Shown piece after piece: positions 26,828 to 35,672 of a DNA stretch of 64,000 bases (position 1 is its first letter; each line of letters begins with the position of its first letter). Origin of the DNA: Aureibacter tunicatorum (GTDB taxonomy: Bacteria; Bacteroidota; Bacteroidia; Cytophagales; Cyclobacteriaceae). The translations under genes were made by a program, and so were the position numbers. The stretch lies in NCBI RefSeq assembly GCF_036492635.1, contig NZ_AP025305.1, positions 1,984,001 through 2,048,000 of the forward strand, in the 5' to 3' direction. A model generated the notes under the pieces. It saw nothing but the letters and a program-made list of their open reading frames with translations, was not told the origin of the DNA and did no database searches.

Positions 26828-28237
26828 ATGAAAAATTCTTACTTTGATTTAATTGAGCAAAGTTATTACTTTCCTCAGGAAGGGTTTGATTTAAGAGATA
26901 ATTATTTAACCTTTCACGGCGTGTCATTGAAGCATTTGATTGACAAGCATGGAACACCTTTCCGATTTATTTATTTGCCAAAAATTGGCGATCAAATAAA
27001 AAAAGCCAGAAATCTATTTAATAGAGCGATTAAGAATAATGCTTATAAAGGTAGTTATAAGTATTGTTATGTGACCAAGTGCAATCACTTTTATCATGTC
27101 GTCAATGAAGCTTTAAAGCAAGATGTTGAGATTGAGACGTCTTCATCATTCGATATTGATTTGATTTTGGATTTGCACAAGAAAGGCAAGTTGGATAAAG
27201 ATCGTATGGTGATACATAACGGATATAAAACTGACGAGTATCTTCGCAAGATTATTCATTTGAAGGAATTTGGCTTTCATAATTCGATTATCGTATTGGA
27301 TAGTCCAAATGAAATTGATAGAATCTCAAAGTTGAGGACCAAGCAAAAGCTGAAAATTGGTTTGAGAATGGCTATCAACGAAGAAGCTCAGTCCGCTTAT
27401 TACACATCTAGGCTTGGAATTCCTCATAGTGAAATATTAAACTTGTTTAAAGACAAAATACTTGATAACAATAAAGTGGAATTGAAGATGTTGCACTTTT
27501 TTGTTGACTCAGGGATTAAGGATACGCCTTATTATTGGGGGGAGTTTCAAAGAGCCTTGAATGTATATGTCGAATTGAAGAAGGAATGCAAAGATTTGGA
27601 TTCATTTAATCTTGGAGGAGGGTTTCCGATTAGAAACCATTTAGGCTTTGAGTATAATTATGAATACATGATCAATGAGATTATTAAAAATATTAAGGAT
27701 ACATGTTCGTCAGAAAATGTATTAGAGCCTAATATTTTTACTGAGTTTGGCAAATATACTGTCGGTGAAGCGGGTGCAATCATTTTTCAGGTTTTGGAAC
27801 AGAAAAAACAGAATGATACAGAGCTTTGGTATATTATCAATAACAGCCTGATGAACACTATTCCTGACGCATGGTCTATTCAAGAAAAATTTATTTTGTT
27901 GCCGATAAATAAATGGGATAAACCCTATTGCAGAGTAAATATAGGCGGAATTAGCTGCGATCATTCTGATTATTATAATTCTGAAGATTTTAATCAAGAA
28001 GTTTTATTGCCAACATATAGTAAAAAGGATAAAGAACCGTTATACATTGGCTTTTTTCATACTGGAGCTTATCAAGATTCTGTAAGTGGTTATGGAGGTA
28101 TTAAGCATTGTTTGATACCATCCCCAAAGCATGTGATAATCGATCGGGATGAAATGGGGAATATTGTTGATACAGTTTACAGAGAAGAGCAATCTGTTAA
28201 TGAGATGTTTAATATTCTAGGTTATAATGAAAAATAA
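26828..28237 (+). CDS. speA: Biosynthetic arginine decarboxylase, Bacteroidota type
   Basis: 469 residues of alanine-racemase-fold decarboxylase. The PLP lysine is K84 in YCYVTKCNHF. ETSSSFDIDL and HNGYKTDEYL are the substrate-binding blocks, and GGGFPIRNH is the phosphate-binding glycine region. The enzyme converts arginine to agmatine. It is shorter than the proteobacterial SpeA (about 650 residues), as in Flavobacteria. Its last 11 bases overlap the agmatinase gene, making this the first gene of a polyamine operon with agmatinase and a DHS-like enzyme. Confidence 0.9.
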   Translation: MKNSYFDLIEQSYYFPQEGFDLRDNYLTFHGVSLKHLIDKHGTPFRFIYLPKIGDQIKKARNLFNRAIKNNAYKGSYKYCYVTKCNHFYHVVNEALKQDVEIETSSSFDIDLILDLHKKGKLDKDRMVIHNGYKTDEYLRKIIHLKEFGFHNSIIVLDSPNEIDRISKLRTKQKLKIGLRMAINEEAQSAYYTSRLGIPHSEILNLFKDKILDNNKVELKMLHFFVDSGIKDTPYYWGEFQRALNVYVELKKECKDLDSFNLGGGFPIRNHLGFEYNYEYMINEIIKNIKDTCSSENVLEPNIFTEFGKYTVGEAGAIIFQVLEQKKQNDTELWYIINNSLMNTIPDAWSIQEKFILLPINKWDKPYCRVNIGGISCDHSDYYNSEDFNQEVLLPTYSKKDKEPLYIGFFHTGAYQDSVSGYGGIKHCLIPSPKHVIIDRDEMGNIVDTVYREEQSVNEMFNILGYNEK

Positions 28238-29081
28238 GAGAACATATCTAGGTGTTGAAGATTCATTTGGTGAATTTGAAACAGCTTCCATTTTACTGCA
28301 ATCTATTCCATATGATGGAACTAGTACTTGGGGGAAAGGCGCTGACCTTGGTTTTGAGTCTTTTTTAGAGGCTTCTGAAAATATGGAATTGTATGATATT
28401 GAAACCAATTCTGAAGTATATAAAAAGGGCGTGAGTATATTGCCTGAGATTAGTGAAAGTGAAAGTCCCGAGGCTGTATTTGAAACAGTATATAGGCAGA
28501 CTAAGCATTTGCTGGAGCAGAATAAATTTCTGACATTTTTTGGCGGTGAACATTCGGTTAGTATTGGGATCATGGAGGCATATAGGGAGAAGTTTCCTGA
28601 TATGAGTGTGCTTCAACTTGACGCGCATACTGACTTGAGAAAGTCTTATAATGGTTCGGAGTATAACCATGCTTGTGCTATGCATAAGATCAGTAGAACA
28701 AATAATTTGGTGCAAGTTGGTATCAGAAGCATGGACACAAGTGAATTAGCGTATTTGAACCGAGAAAAATGCTTCTTTGCTGAAGAAATGTATGGTAATA
28801 CTGATTGGGTAAACAAATCTTTGGACTTGCTAGGAGAGGATGTTTATCTTTCTATAGACTTGGATGTATTTGATCCATCAATAATGCCTTCCACTGGAAC
28901 ACCTGAGCCGGGAGGCATGGATTGGAATACAACGATTCAATATTTGAAGTTGGTGTTTCAACAGAAAAATGTTGTCGGATTTGATATTGTTGAGTTTGCT
29001 CCAATTCAATCTTTGAAAGCACCGGATTTCTTGGTTGCGAAATTATATTATAAACTCTTGTCATATAAATACAATGTCTGA
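28227..29081 (+). CDS. speB: Agmatinase (ureohydrolase)
   Basis: 284 residues of the arginase/agmatinase family. Metal ligands are in GGEHS, DAHTDL and SIDLDVFDPS; the catalytic-region SMDTSELAY is also present. It hydrolyses agmatine to putrescine and urea, the step after SpeA. It overlaps speA by 11 bases and the following gene by 8, which is strong evidence of a translation-coupled operon. Confidence 0.93.
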   Translation: MKNKRTYLGVEDSFGEFETASILLQSIPYDGTSTWGKGADLGFESFLEASENMELYDIETNSEVYKKGVSILPEISESESPEAVFETVYRQTKHLLEQNKFLTFFGGEHSVSIGIMEAYREKFPDMSVLQLDAHTDLRKSYNGSEYNHACAMHKISRTNNLVQVGIRSMDTSELAYLNREKCFFAEEMYGNTDWVNKSLDLLGEDVYLSIDLDVFDPSIMPSTGTPEPGGMDWNTTIQYLKLVFQQKNVVGFDIVEFAPIQSLKAPDFLVAKLYYKLLSYKYNV

Positions 29082-30051
29082 AAAAGGAAAAATTTCACAG
29101 TTTATGCTTGAAAACTTCAAGCATTTTAATTCTGCGGCATTGGTTGATGCTGCTAAAGGGTATGAAGACCAGCTTAATCAAGGCAATAAGATGATGATAA
29201 CTCTAGCGGGGGCTATGAGTACGGCTGAATTAGGAAAATCTCTTGCTGAGATGATTAGGCAAGATAAAGTTCAAATTATTTCTTGCACTGGAGCGAATCT
29301 AGAGGAGGATATAATGAATTTAGTGGCGCATACTTTTTATAGAAGAGTTCCAGAGTACAGGGATTTGACGCCTCAGCAAGAACGAGAGTTATTGGATCAA
29401 GGACTAAATAGAGTTACTGATACTTGCATACCAGAGGAAGAAGCATTCAGAAGATTGCAAAAGCATGTATATGATATTTGGAAAACAGCAGAAAGCAATG
29501 GAGAAAGGTATTTTCCACACGAGTACATGTACAAATTGTTGTTGAGTGGTGTGCTTGAGCAGTATTATGAGATAGACCCTAAATACAGTTGGATGTTGGC
29601 TGCAGCGGAAAAGAATTTGCCAATAGTGGTTCCTGGCTGGGAAGATTCAACCATGGGGAATATTTTCGCTTCATATTGTATAAAAGGAGAGCTCAAAACA
29701 AGTACTGTAAAGTCGGGTATTGAATACATGACTTGGCTAGCGGATTGGTATACGGAAAATACGCAAAAGTCAGGTTTAGGATTCTTTCAGATAGGTGGAG
29801 GTATCGCTGGGGATTTCCCTATTTGTGTTGTCCCAATGTTGTATCAAGACCTGGAAAGAACGGATACGCCATTTTGGTCATACTTTTGCCAAATTTCCGA
29901 TTCTACTACAAGTTATGGATCATATTCAGGGGCTGTTCCTAATGAAAAAATAACTTGGGGTAAATTAGATGCCGATACTCCGAAGTTTATAGTTGAATCT
30001 GATGCAACGATTGTTGCCCCTTTGATATTCGCTTATTTATTAGGTCTGTAA
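29074..30051 (+). CDS. Deoxyhypusine-synthase-like enzyme
   Basis: 325 residues of the DHS fold. GAMSTAELGKSLAEMI, the IISCTGANLEEDI phosphate/NAD strand and the late SGAVPNEKITWGKL are present; K297 corresponds to the lysine that forms the enzyme-imine intermediate in DHS. Bacteria lack eIF5A, so this enzyme is likely to act on free polyamines (homospermidine synthase-like, or a related transfer) rather than on a protein. The ATG at 29074 overlaps agmatinase by 8 bases; an earlier ATG at 29035 would extend it by 13 residues. Third gene of the polyamine operon. Confidence 0.85.
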   Translation: MSEKGKISQFMLENFKHFNSAALVDAAKGYEDQLNQGNKMMITLAGAMSTAELGKSLAEMIRQDKVQIISCTGANLEEDIMNLVAHTFYRRVPEYRDLTPQQERELLDQGLNRVTDTCIPEEEAFRRLQKHVYDIWKTAESNGERYFPHEYMYKLLLSGVLEQYYEIDPKYSWMLAAAEKNLPIVVPGWEDSTMGNIFASYCIKGELKTSTVKSGIEYMTWLADWYTENTQKSGLGFFQIGGGIAGDFPICVVPMLYQDLERTDTPFWSYFCQISDSTTSYGSYSGAVPNEKITWGKLDADTPKFIVESDATIVAPLIFAYLLGL

Positions 30052-30057
30052 AATATA

Positions 30058-30099
30058 AAAGCTCATATAAGCATTCAATGAATACTTATTATGAGCTTT
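30058..30099. terminator. Bidirectional terminator between the polyamine operon and the glucosidase gene
   Basis: AAAGCTCATA/TATGAGCTTT stem with further pairing inside (AAGCATTC/GAATACTT), then TATTTTTTC on the plus strand and TTTTATATTTT on the minus. It sits between two convergent operons. Confidence 0.75.
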
Positions 30100-30113
30100 A
30101 TTTTTTCATGTGT

Positions 30114-32756
30114 TTATTTTTTATTCCACTTGCATTCATTTATTAGTGTGGCTACCAGTCCTGTCCAGCCCGTTTGATGAGAGGCACCTACCGCTCTTGA
30201 AGTGTCTCCATGCATATATTCTGGAAATAGAATCAAATTTTTGAAATGATCATCTTTGTAAATATCATAATCACCATTGACAGGTCTTTTCCCTTCATTG
30301 TCTATTTGGAAGATGGATATTAAACGCTTGGATAGTTCATCTGCAATTTCCTCTAAGTTCATGAAATTGTTTGATCCCGTTGGAAATTCCATTTTGAAAT
30401 TGTCCTTATAGTAAGTATGATATTCTCTTAAAGAGTGTATTAAAAGATAGTTCATAGGCATCCAAATTGGACCTCTCCAGTTGGAGTTGCCTCCGAATAA
30501 GTCCGAGTTTGACTCGCCCGGTTGGTAACTTAAACTGAAATCTTGATTGCCAATTTTTATAGAATACCCATCTTTATGGATTTTAGATAGAGACCTTATT
30601 CCTCCAGGAGCTAAAAACTCTGTTTCGTCTAGCAGTACTTTAATGAGTTTTCTAAGCTGATCTTCATTTACCATCGAAAACAGTATGCCATTGTCGTTGT
30701 CAATATTATCAATGACACTGTATTTATTTAGCTCTCTACGGTAATTATAAAACCATTTGAGTCTTACCATGAAGTCTGGTATTGTTTCAAGTTCTTCTTT
30801 TGTGATAACAGTAATTGCAAAAAGAGGGGTCAGACCAACTAATGAGCGGACTTTGATAGGTAGGTATTCATCATTTGGAAGTTGAAGGACGTCATAGAAT
30901 AAGCCGTCTTCTTCATCCCAAGCGCCAGTCCAATTTTTTCCAGATTGATTGATCGACTCAGATATGTAGACAAAGTGTTCGAAAAATTTAGTGGAAACAT
31001 CTTCAAATGATGGATCGAATTTGCATATTTCAATTGATATTTTCATCATATACAACGAAAACATCGCCATCCAGCTTGTTCCGTCTGCTTGTTCAAGTTT
31101 TCCACCATCAGGTAAATCTTGACTTCGATCAAAAACACCAATATTGTCAAGTCCCAGAAAGCCTCCTTCAAAGACATTTTTCCCATGCGAGTCTTTCCGG
31201 TTAACCCACCAAGTAAAGTTGAGCATTAACTTTTGAAAGATTCGCTTAAGAAAATTTATGTCTGGTTCCTTATTGAATTTACAGTCAATTTTATAAATTT
31301 TATAAGCAGCCCATGCATGAACAGGAGGGTTTACATCGCTAAAATTCCACTCATATGCTGGAATTTGTCCATTTGGAGCCATATACCATTCTCTCATTAT
31401 TAAAATGAGCTGTTCTTTGGCAAATGATGGGTCGACTTCAGCCAAGGTAATACAATGAAAAGCCAAGTCCCAAGCAGCATACCATGGGTACTCCCATTTA
31501 TCAGGCATGGATACAATATCTTCATTGTTCAATGTCCTCCAGTTTTTGTTTCTTCCATTTAGTCTGTTGTTTGGAGGTTGAGGTTGGCCTTTATCGCCAT
31601 TTAGCCATATTTCCATATCAATGTGATAAAATTGCTTAGACCACAACATGCCTGAGTAGGCTTGCTCCTGAATCATTTTAATATCTTTATTGCATGCATC
31701 GGGAGAAATTGAACTATAGAAATTAGCTTTTTCTGAGATTCTATCCTTGAAGACCGTTTCTAAATGTTTAAAAGGGTTGTCATTAGACCTTTTCTTTGAA
31801 AGTCTAAATGTAAAGGATTTGGATTCTTTTGCCGACAGATTAATCTGGTAGAGCGGGGAAAATTTTGTTCCTTTATTTGGAGAACTATAGGAATCAAGCT
31901 TGTTGTTAACTAGCAGTTCATGAAAATAATCCTTTTTGAATGAAGCATCACTGTCAATGCCAAAAACTTTGAAATTATTAGTTTCATTTTCAGTGAATAA
32001 TTCATAGTCGCATTGATCGTAATAAAAATTGTATTCGCCAATAGTAGGGTGATTGCAAACAACAGTTTCCCAATTTTCAACAATATCAATTTTTTCAATT
32101 ATCGGCTTTTCAATCTCTTTACCAAAGCTCCATTTGTTTCTAAACCATATAGTTGGCAGTAAACTTAATGAGGAAGCCACATCACTTCGGTTTTCAACAG
32201 TGATTTTAATGAAAATATCATCAGGTCCAGCTTTAGCGTATTCTACAAAGATATCAAAGTATCTGTTGTCTTTGAAGCAATTGGTGTCTAGTAATTCATA
32301 TTCAGGATCATCCTTGGATCTGGATTGGTTAGTATTGAGCAAATCCGCGTAAGGATATTCGTCTATTGGATATTTATAAAGGTATTTCATGTATGAATGT
32401 GTGGGCGTATTTTCTAGATAATAGTAAAGCTCCTTCACATCTTCTCCATGATTACCTTCATGCCCATTTAGACCGAATAACCTTTCTTTCAAAATGGGGT
32501 CTTTATGATTCCAAACACACAATGAAAAACATAGATTTTGCAGCTCGTCTGAAATTCCGGCTATTCCATCTTCGCCCCATCTATAGGCTCTGGAACGAGC
32601 ATGCTCGTGTGGGAAATAATCCCATGCATTGCCATCATCACTGTAATCCTCTCGGACTGTTCCCCACTGCCTTTCACTTAAATAAGGGCCCCATTTCATC
32701 CAAGGAATAGATTCTTGATATTTTTCATTGATTCTTCTATGCTCAGCTGATTCCAT
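30114..32756 (-). CDS. GH63-like glucosidase (alpha-toroid glycoside hydrolase)
   Basis: 880 residues without a signal peptide. MKWGPYLSERQWGTVREDYS, the FPHEHARSRAYRWGEDG block, WYAAWDLAFHCITLA and the C-terminal EYMHGDTSRAVGASHQTGW resemble bacterial and archaeal GH63 family enzymes with an (alpha/alpha)6 toroid. The substrate in these bacterial branches is uncertain (short alpha-glucosides or glucosylglycerate-type compounds). Last of a minus-strand run that also has an SDR and a GMC oxidoreductase, so a sugar-oxidising or osmolyte pathway is plausible by context only. Confidence 0.85.
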   Translation of the reverse strand: MESAEHRRINEKYQESIPWMKWGPYLSERQWGTVREDYSDDGNAWDYFPHEHARSRAYRWGEDGIAGISDELQNLCFSLCVWNHKDPILKERLFGLNGHEGNHGEDVKELYYYLENTPTHSYMKYLYKYPIDEYPYADLLNTNQSRSKDDPEYELLDTNCFKDNRYFDIFVEYAKAGPDDIFIKITVENRSDVASSLSLLPTIWFRNKWSFGKEIEKPIIEKIDIVENWETVVCNHPTIGEYNFYYDQCDYELFTENETNNFKVFGIDSDASFKKDYFHELLVNNKLDSYSSPNKGTKFSPLYQINLSAKESKSFTFRLSKKRSNDNPFKHLETVFKDRISEKANFYSSISPDACNKDIKMIQEQAYSGMLWSKQFYHIDMEIWLNGDKGQPQPPNNRLNGRNKNWRTLNNEDIVSMPDKWEYPWYAAWDLAFHCITLAEVDPSFAKEQLILIMREWYMAPNGQIPAYEWNFSDVNPPVHAWAAYKIYKIDCKFNKEPDINFLKRIFQKLMLNFTWWVNRKDSHGKNVFEGGFLGLDNIGVFDRSQDLPDGGKLEQADGTSWMAMFSLYMMKISIEICKFDPSFEDVSTKFFEHFVYISESINQSGKNWTGAWDEEDGLFYDVLQLPNDEYLPIKVRSLVGLTPLFAITVITKEELETIPDFMVRLKWFYNYRRELNKYSVIDNIDNDNGILFSMVNEDQLRKLIKVLLDETEFLAPGGIRSLSKIHKDGYSIKIGNQDFSLSYQPGESNSDLFGGNSNWRGPIWMPMNYLLIHSLREYHTYYKDNFKMEFPTGSNNFMNLEEIADELSKRLISIFQIDNEGKRPVNGDYDIYKDDHFKNLILFPEYMHGDTSRAVGASHQTGWTGLVATLINECKWNKK

Positions 32757-32781
32757 TGATTTAGTTTTTAAAAATTATCTA

Positions 32782-33591
32782 TTAACCATTCGTTGTAAAA
32801 CCTGGATATAATGTCATTCCTCCATCAACAAATAATGTAACTCCATTGACATAATCAGACTCGTCTGAAGCCAACCATACAGCAGCTTTGCCAATATCAA
32901 CGGGGTCGCCAACTCTTTTATAAGGGATTAATTTGAGCAGTTCCTTTTCCGCTTCGGGATTTGACCATGCCGAGTAGTTTATTGTAGTTTTGATCGCGCC
33001 TGGTCCGATACTGTTCACTCTGATTTTCTGAGGAGCTAGTTCTTGAGCCATGGACTGCATCAGCAATTTAACGCCTCCTTTTGACGCCGCATAATTGGCA
33101 TGGCCAGCCCAAGGAACGACTTCATGGACAGAGCTCATGCAGATGATTTTTCCTCTTGCTTTGGAGTTTGTTTTATTTGGATCTTTTTGAAGAAATTCTC
33201 TAACAGCTTCTCTTGAGCATAAAAACTGACCTGTAAGATTGACATTCAAAACCATTTGCCATTGGTCTAATGTCATTTCAGCGAAGGAGGAGTCTCTTTG
33301 TATCCCTGCATTATTAACTAGTATGTCAATGACTCCAAAATGGACTTTTAGAGTTTGAAACATACTTTGGACTTCTTCTTCTTTGCTCACATCAGCTTTG
33401 AGCGCGATTGCCTCCCCACCAAAGTCTGATATTTCTTTTAAAACGGCTTGAGTGGCTTCTTCTTGAGCGATATAATTTATTCCTACTTTGGCTCCAGCTT
33501 TGGCTAATTCAATAGCAACAGCTTTTCCTATGCCTGAGTTTGCTCCTGTGACCAAAGCAACTTGGCCTGATAATACACCTGATATGGACAT
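32782..33591 (-). CDS. Short-chain dehydrogenase, glucose 1-dehydrogenase-like
   Basis: 269 residues. Classical SDR: cofactor loop TGANSGIG, LVNNAG, catalytic Ser in CMSSVHE and YAASK (Tyr and Lys), and a C-terminal VDGG. The glucose 1-dehydrogenase subgroup is the best match, but SDR specificity cannot be read from motifs. 2 bases from the GMC gene upstream and 25 from the glucosidase downstream. Confidence 0.9.
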   Translation of the reverse strand: MSISGVLSGQVALVTGANSGIGKAVAIELAKAGAKVGINYIAQEEATQAVLKEISDFGGEAIALKADVSKEEEVQSMFQTLKVHFGVIDILVNNAGIQRDSSFAEMTLDQWQMVLNVNLTGQFLCSREAVREFLQKDPNKTNSKARGKIICMSSVHEVVPWAGHANYAASKGGVKLLMQSMAQELAPQKIRVNSIGPGAIKTTINYSAWSNPEAEKELLKLIPYKRVGDPVDIGKAAVWLASDESDYVNGVTLFVDGGMTLYPGFTTNG

Positions 33592-33593
33592 CT

Positions 33594-35138
33594 TTATGAA
33601 TTGAAATGTTGTGAAATATGTTTAGCTACTCTAAGAGCATTGGCAATGATCGTAAGTGATGGATTGACAGCGCCACTGGAAGGGAAAAAACTTCCATCAA
33701 CTACATAGAGATTAGTTAAGTCATGAGCTTTGCAGTTAACATCTAAGACGGACTCTTTAGGATCTTCACCAAATCTCATTGTGCCGCATTGATGGCCAAC
33801 AGCTTGCAACGGAATTTTCTTTTTAAAATACAAGGAATGCGGAACAATATAGTTGGCACAATCGATAGACTTTAGGATTTTAGTCCATTTATCCATTAGT
33901 TTTTGAAATGATTTTTGATTATTGTCTTTGTAAACCAAATGTATTTTTCCATTTTTTGTAAAGACACGATTTTCCAAATCCGGAAGGTCCTCATTGGTTA
34001 GCCACCAGTCAATTGAATGGGTAGCCATTTGTTCAAGGACAAAGCCTGGAGCAAATGACGGAGCATCCGCACCTAACATGTCTTTATCTACCTTTCCAAG
34101 AAGCTGTACATGGCCCATTGGATATTTGTAATCTTTATCACCCCAATAGAAATCGTTGACTGCTAAAGTTTTCTGAAATGAGGTAGGGTTAGGCTTGTCG
34201 CTTAGGCCTAGAATAGCTCCATTGTTATGCTTCATGAAGTTTCGACCAACCAAATCACTGCTGTTAGCCAGACCATTTGGGTGTTTTTCATTTGCTGAAT
34301 TTAGCAACAAAACAGCGGAATTAATTGCTCCGCATGAAACGACAACTATTTTCGCTTCCGCAAATTGTATTTCTCCATCTTTTGTGAATTCTACTTTATT
34401 GATGGTATCTCCTGAAGTTGTAGTATGAAGTTTTGTTACTTTTGCTTCTGTTATTAAAGTAATGTTGTCTTTTTTAAGACTTGGTCTGACACAGTTGATA
34501 TCGCTATCAGCTTTTGCATGAATCAGACATGGAAAACCGTCGCAAGTATTGCATTTGATGCATTGGCTTTCAAGTTCATTTTCTTCATTAAGCTTGACGC
34601 CTAAAGGAATATAAAATGGATTAAGTCCTTTATCCTTAAGTTTGTCATGAACTTCTTGTATTCTAGTTTCGTGTTGCACAGGAGGGTAGTGGTATTTTTT
34701 AATTCTTGGCTCGCTAGCATCAATACCCTGCAATCCGTGTACATTGTATAGCTTTTCCGCTTCGTCATAATATGGCTCGAAGTCACTGTATTTTAACGGC
34801 CAAACGGGAGAAACTCCGTCTTGATGTTTGACTTCGTTAAAATCATTTTCTCTAAGTCTGAATAATGCGGCTCCATAGACTTTAGTATTTCCTCCTACCC
34901 AATATCCAGTGCCTGGATGAATAGGATTTTCATTTTTGTCATACCATTTTTCTTTGGTGTGATATCGGTCATTTTGAAATACGGATATTGAATTCCAGTT
35001 TTCTTTTTCTCTAGGTAGGAAGGAGCCTCTTTCAAGAATTAAAATCTTAAGGTTTGGATTCTCTTTTGCTAATTTGTGTAATAGTGTTCCACCGCCTGCA
35101 CCGGTCCCTACTATTATTACATCGTAATCTTTATTCAT
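33594..35138 (-). CDS. GMC-family FAD oxidoreductase
   Basis: 514 residues. N-terminal FAD loop IIVGTGAGGGTLLHKL and C-terminal NPSLTIIANALRVA with HQCGTMRFG supply the GMC signature and the active-site His/Asn pair. A cysteine cluster (CIKCNTCDGFPC) near residue 190 is a feature of a soluble dehydrogenase branch often paired with a gluconate/glucose-type small subunit. The sugar alcohol or sugar substrate is unknown. It begins 61 bases after the membrane-protein gene and is followed by the SDR after 2 bases. Confidence 0.9.
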   Translation of the reverse strand: MNKDYDVIIVGTGAGGGTLLHKLAKENPNLKILILERGSFLPREKENWNSISVFQNDRYHTKEKWYDKNENPIHPGTGYWVGGNTKVYGAALFRLRENDFNEVKHQDGVSPVWPLKYSDFEPYYDEAEKLYNVHGLQGIDASEPRIKKYHYPPVQHETRIQEVHDKLKDKGLNPFYIPLGVKLNEENELESQCIKCNTCDGFPCLIHAKADSDINCVRPSLKKDNITLITEAKVTKLHTTTSGDTINKVEFTKDGEIQFAEAKIVVVSCGAINSAVLLLNSANEKHPNGLANSSDLVGRNFMKHNNGAILGLSDKPNPTSFQKTLAVNDFYWGDKDYKYPMGHVQLLGKVDKDMLGADAPSFAPGFVLEQMATHSIDWWLTNEDLPDLENRVFTKNGKIHLVYKDNNQKSFQKLMDKWTKILKSIDCANYIVPHSLYFKKKIPLQAVGHQCGTMRFGEDPKESVLDVNCKAHDLTNLYVVDGSFFPSSGAVNPSLTIIANALRVAKHISQHFNS

Positions 35139-35198
35139 CGTATTTGTATTAGTTAACTTCTTAACTCACAATGATTAACAGATGTTTATTCTATAGAA

Positions 35199-35630
35199 TT
35201 ATAAAGATACAGGTGCTTTATGTTTGCGTATTTGGGATCCTATGTAGATAGCTGATGAAGAACAAATAAAAAGTATTATGCTATATTCAATAGGAGGGAG
35301 GAAGTTCTTGGAGCCAATAATCAAAGTTGAGTAAAGAATGATACCATAGAAAGTTATGATTAATATTGAAACCAGTTTTTCATTGGAATCGAAAATCCAA
35401 GTGCCAACATAGCCCCCGATCAAACAAGCAAAGAAGCTATAAAAGGCTTTGTAGATTAAAAAATCAAAACTGTTACGAATTTTGTAAAATAAATGAGGAC
35501 TTGTGCTCAATTGATTCGCGGATTCATTGCTTATTAGCAATATGCTTATGAATTCTATGACTTCCGATAGTAATGTGATGATTAATACGCTTATTACTAA
35601 AGCTAGTGATAGTTGTATAATTTTAAACAT
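35199..35630 (-). CDS. Four-helix membrane protein of unknown function
   Basis: 143 residues with about four hydrophobic segments (VISVLIITLL, FYSFFACLIGGYVGTWIF, ILIITFYGIILYST, IILFICSSSAIYIG) and a basic C-terminal tail. The frame has no other ATG. Its start codon touches a 14-bp hairpin at 35631-35664. Upstream of the GMC-SDR-GH63 genes and probably in their transcript. Confidence 0.75.
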   Translation of the reverse strand: MFKIIQLSLALVISVLIITLLSEVIEFISILLISNESANQLSTSPHLFYKIRNSFDFLIYKAFYSFFACLIGGYVGTWIFDSNEKLVSILIITFYGIILYSTLIIGSKNFLPPIEYSIILFICSSSAIYIGSQIRKHKAPVSL

Positions 35631-35664
35631 AAAGGCATGAGTTTGAAATAAAACTCATGCCTTT
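35631..35664. terminator. 14-bp perfect hairpin directly before a start codon
   Basis: AAAGGCATGAGTTT pairs fully with AAACTCATGCCTTT, loop of 6 bases. As an element in the minus-strand direction it ends the glycosyltransferase gene (stop at 35673), and its lower arm is followed at once by the ATG at 35630. Either a terminator with readthrough or a structure controlling the next start. Confidence 0.7.
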
Positions 35665-35672
35665 GTAAAATG

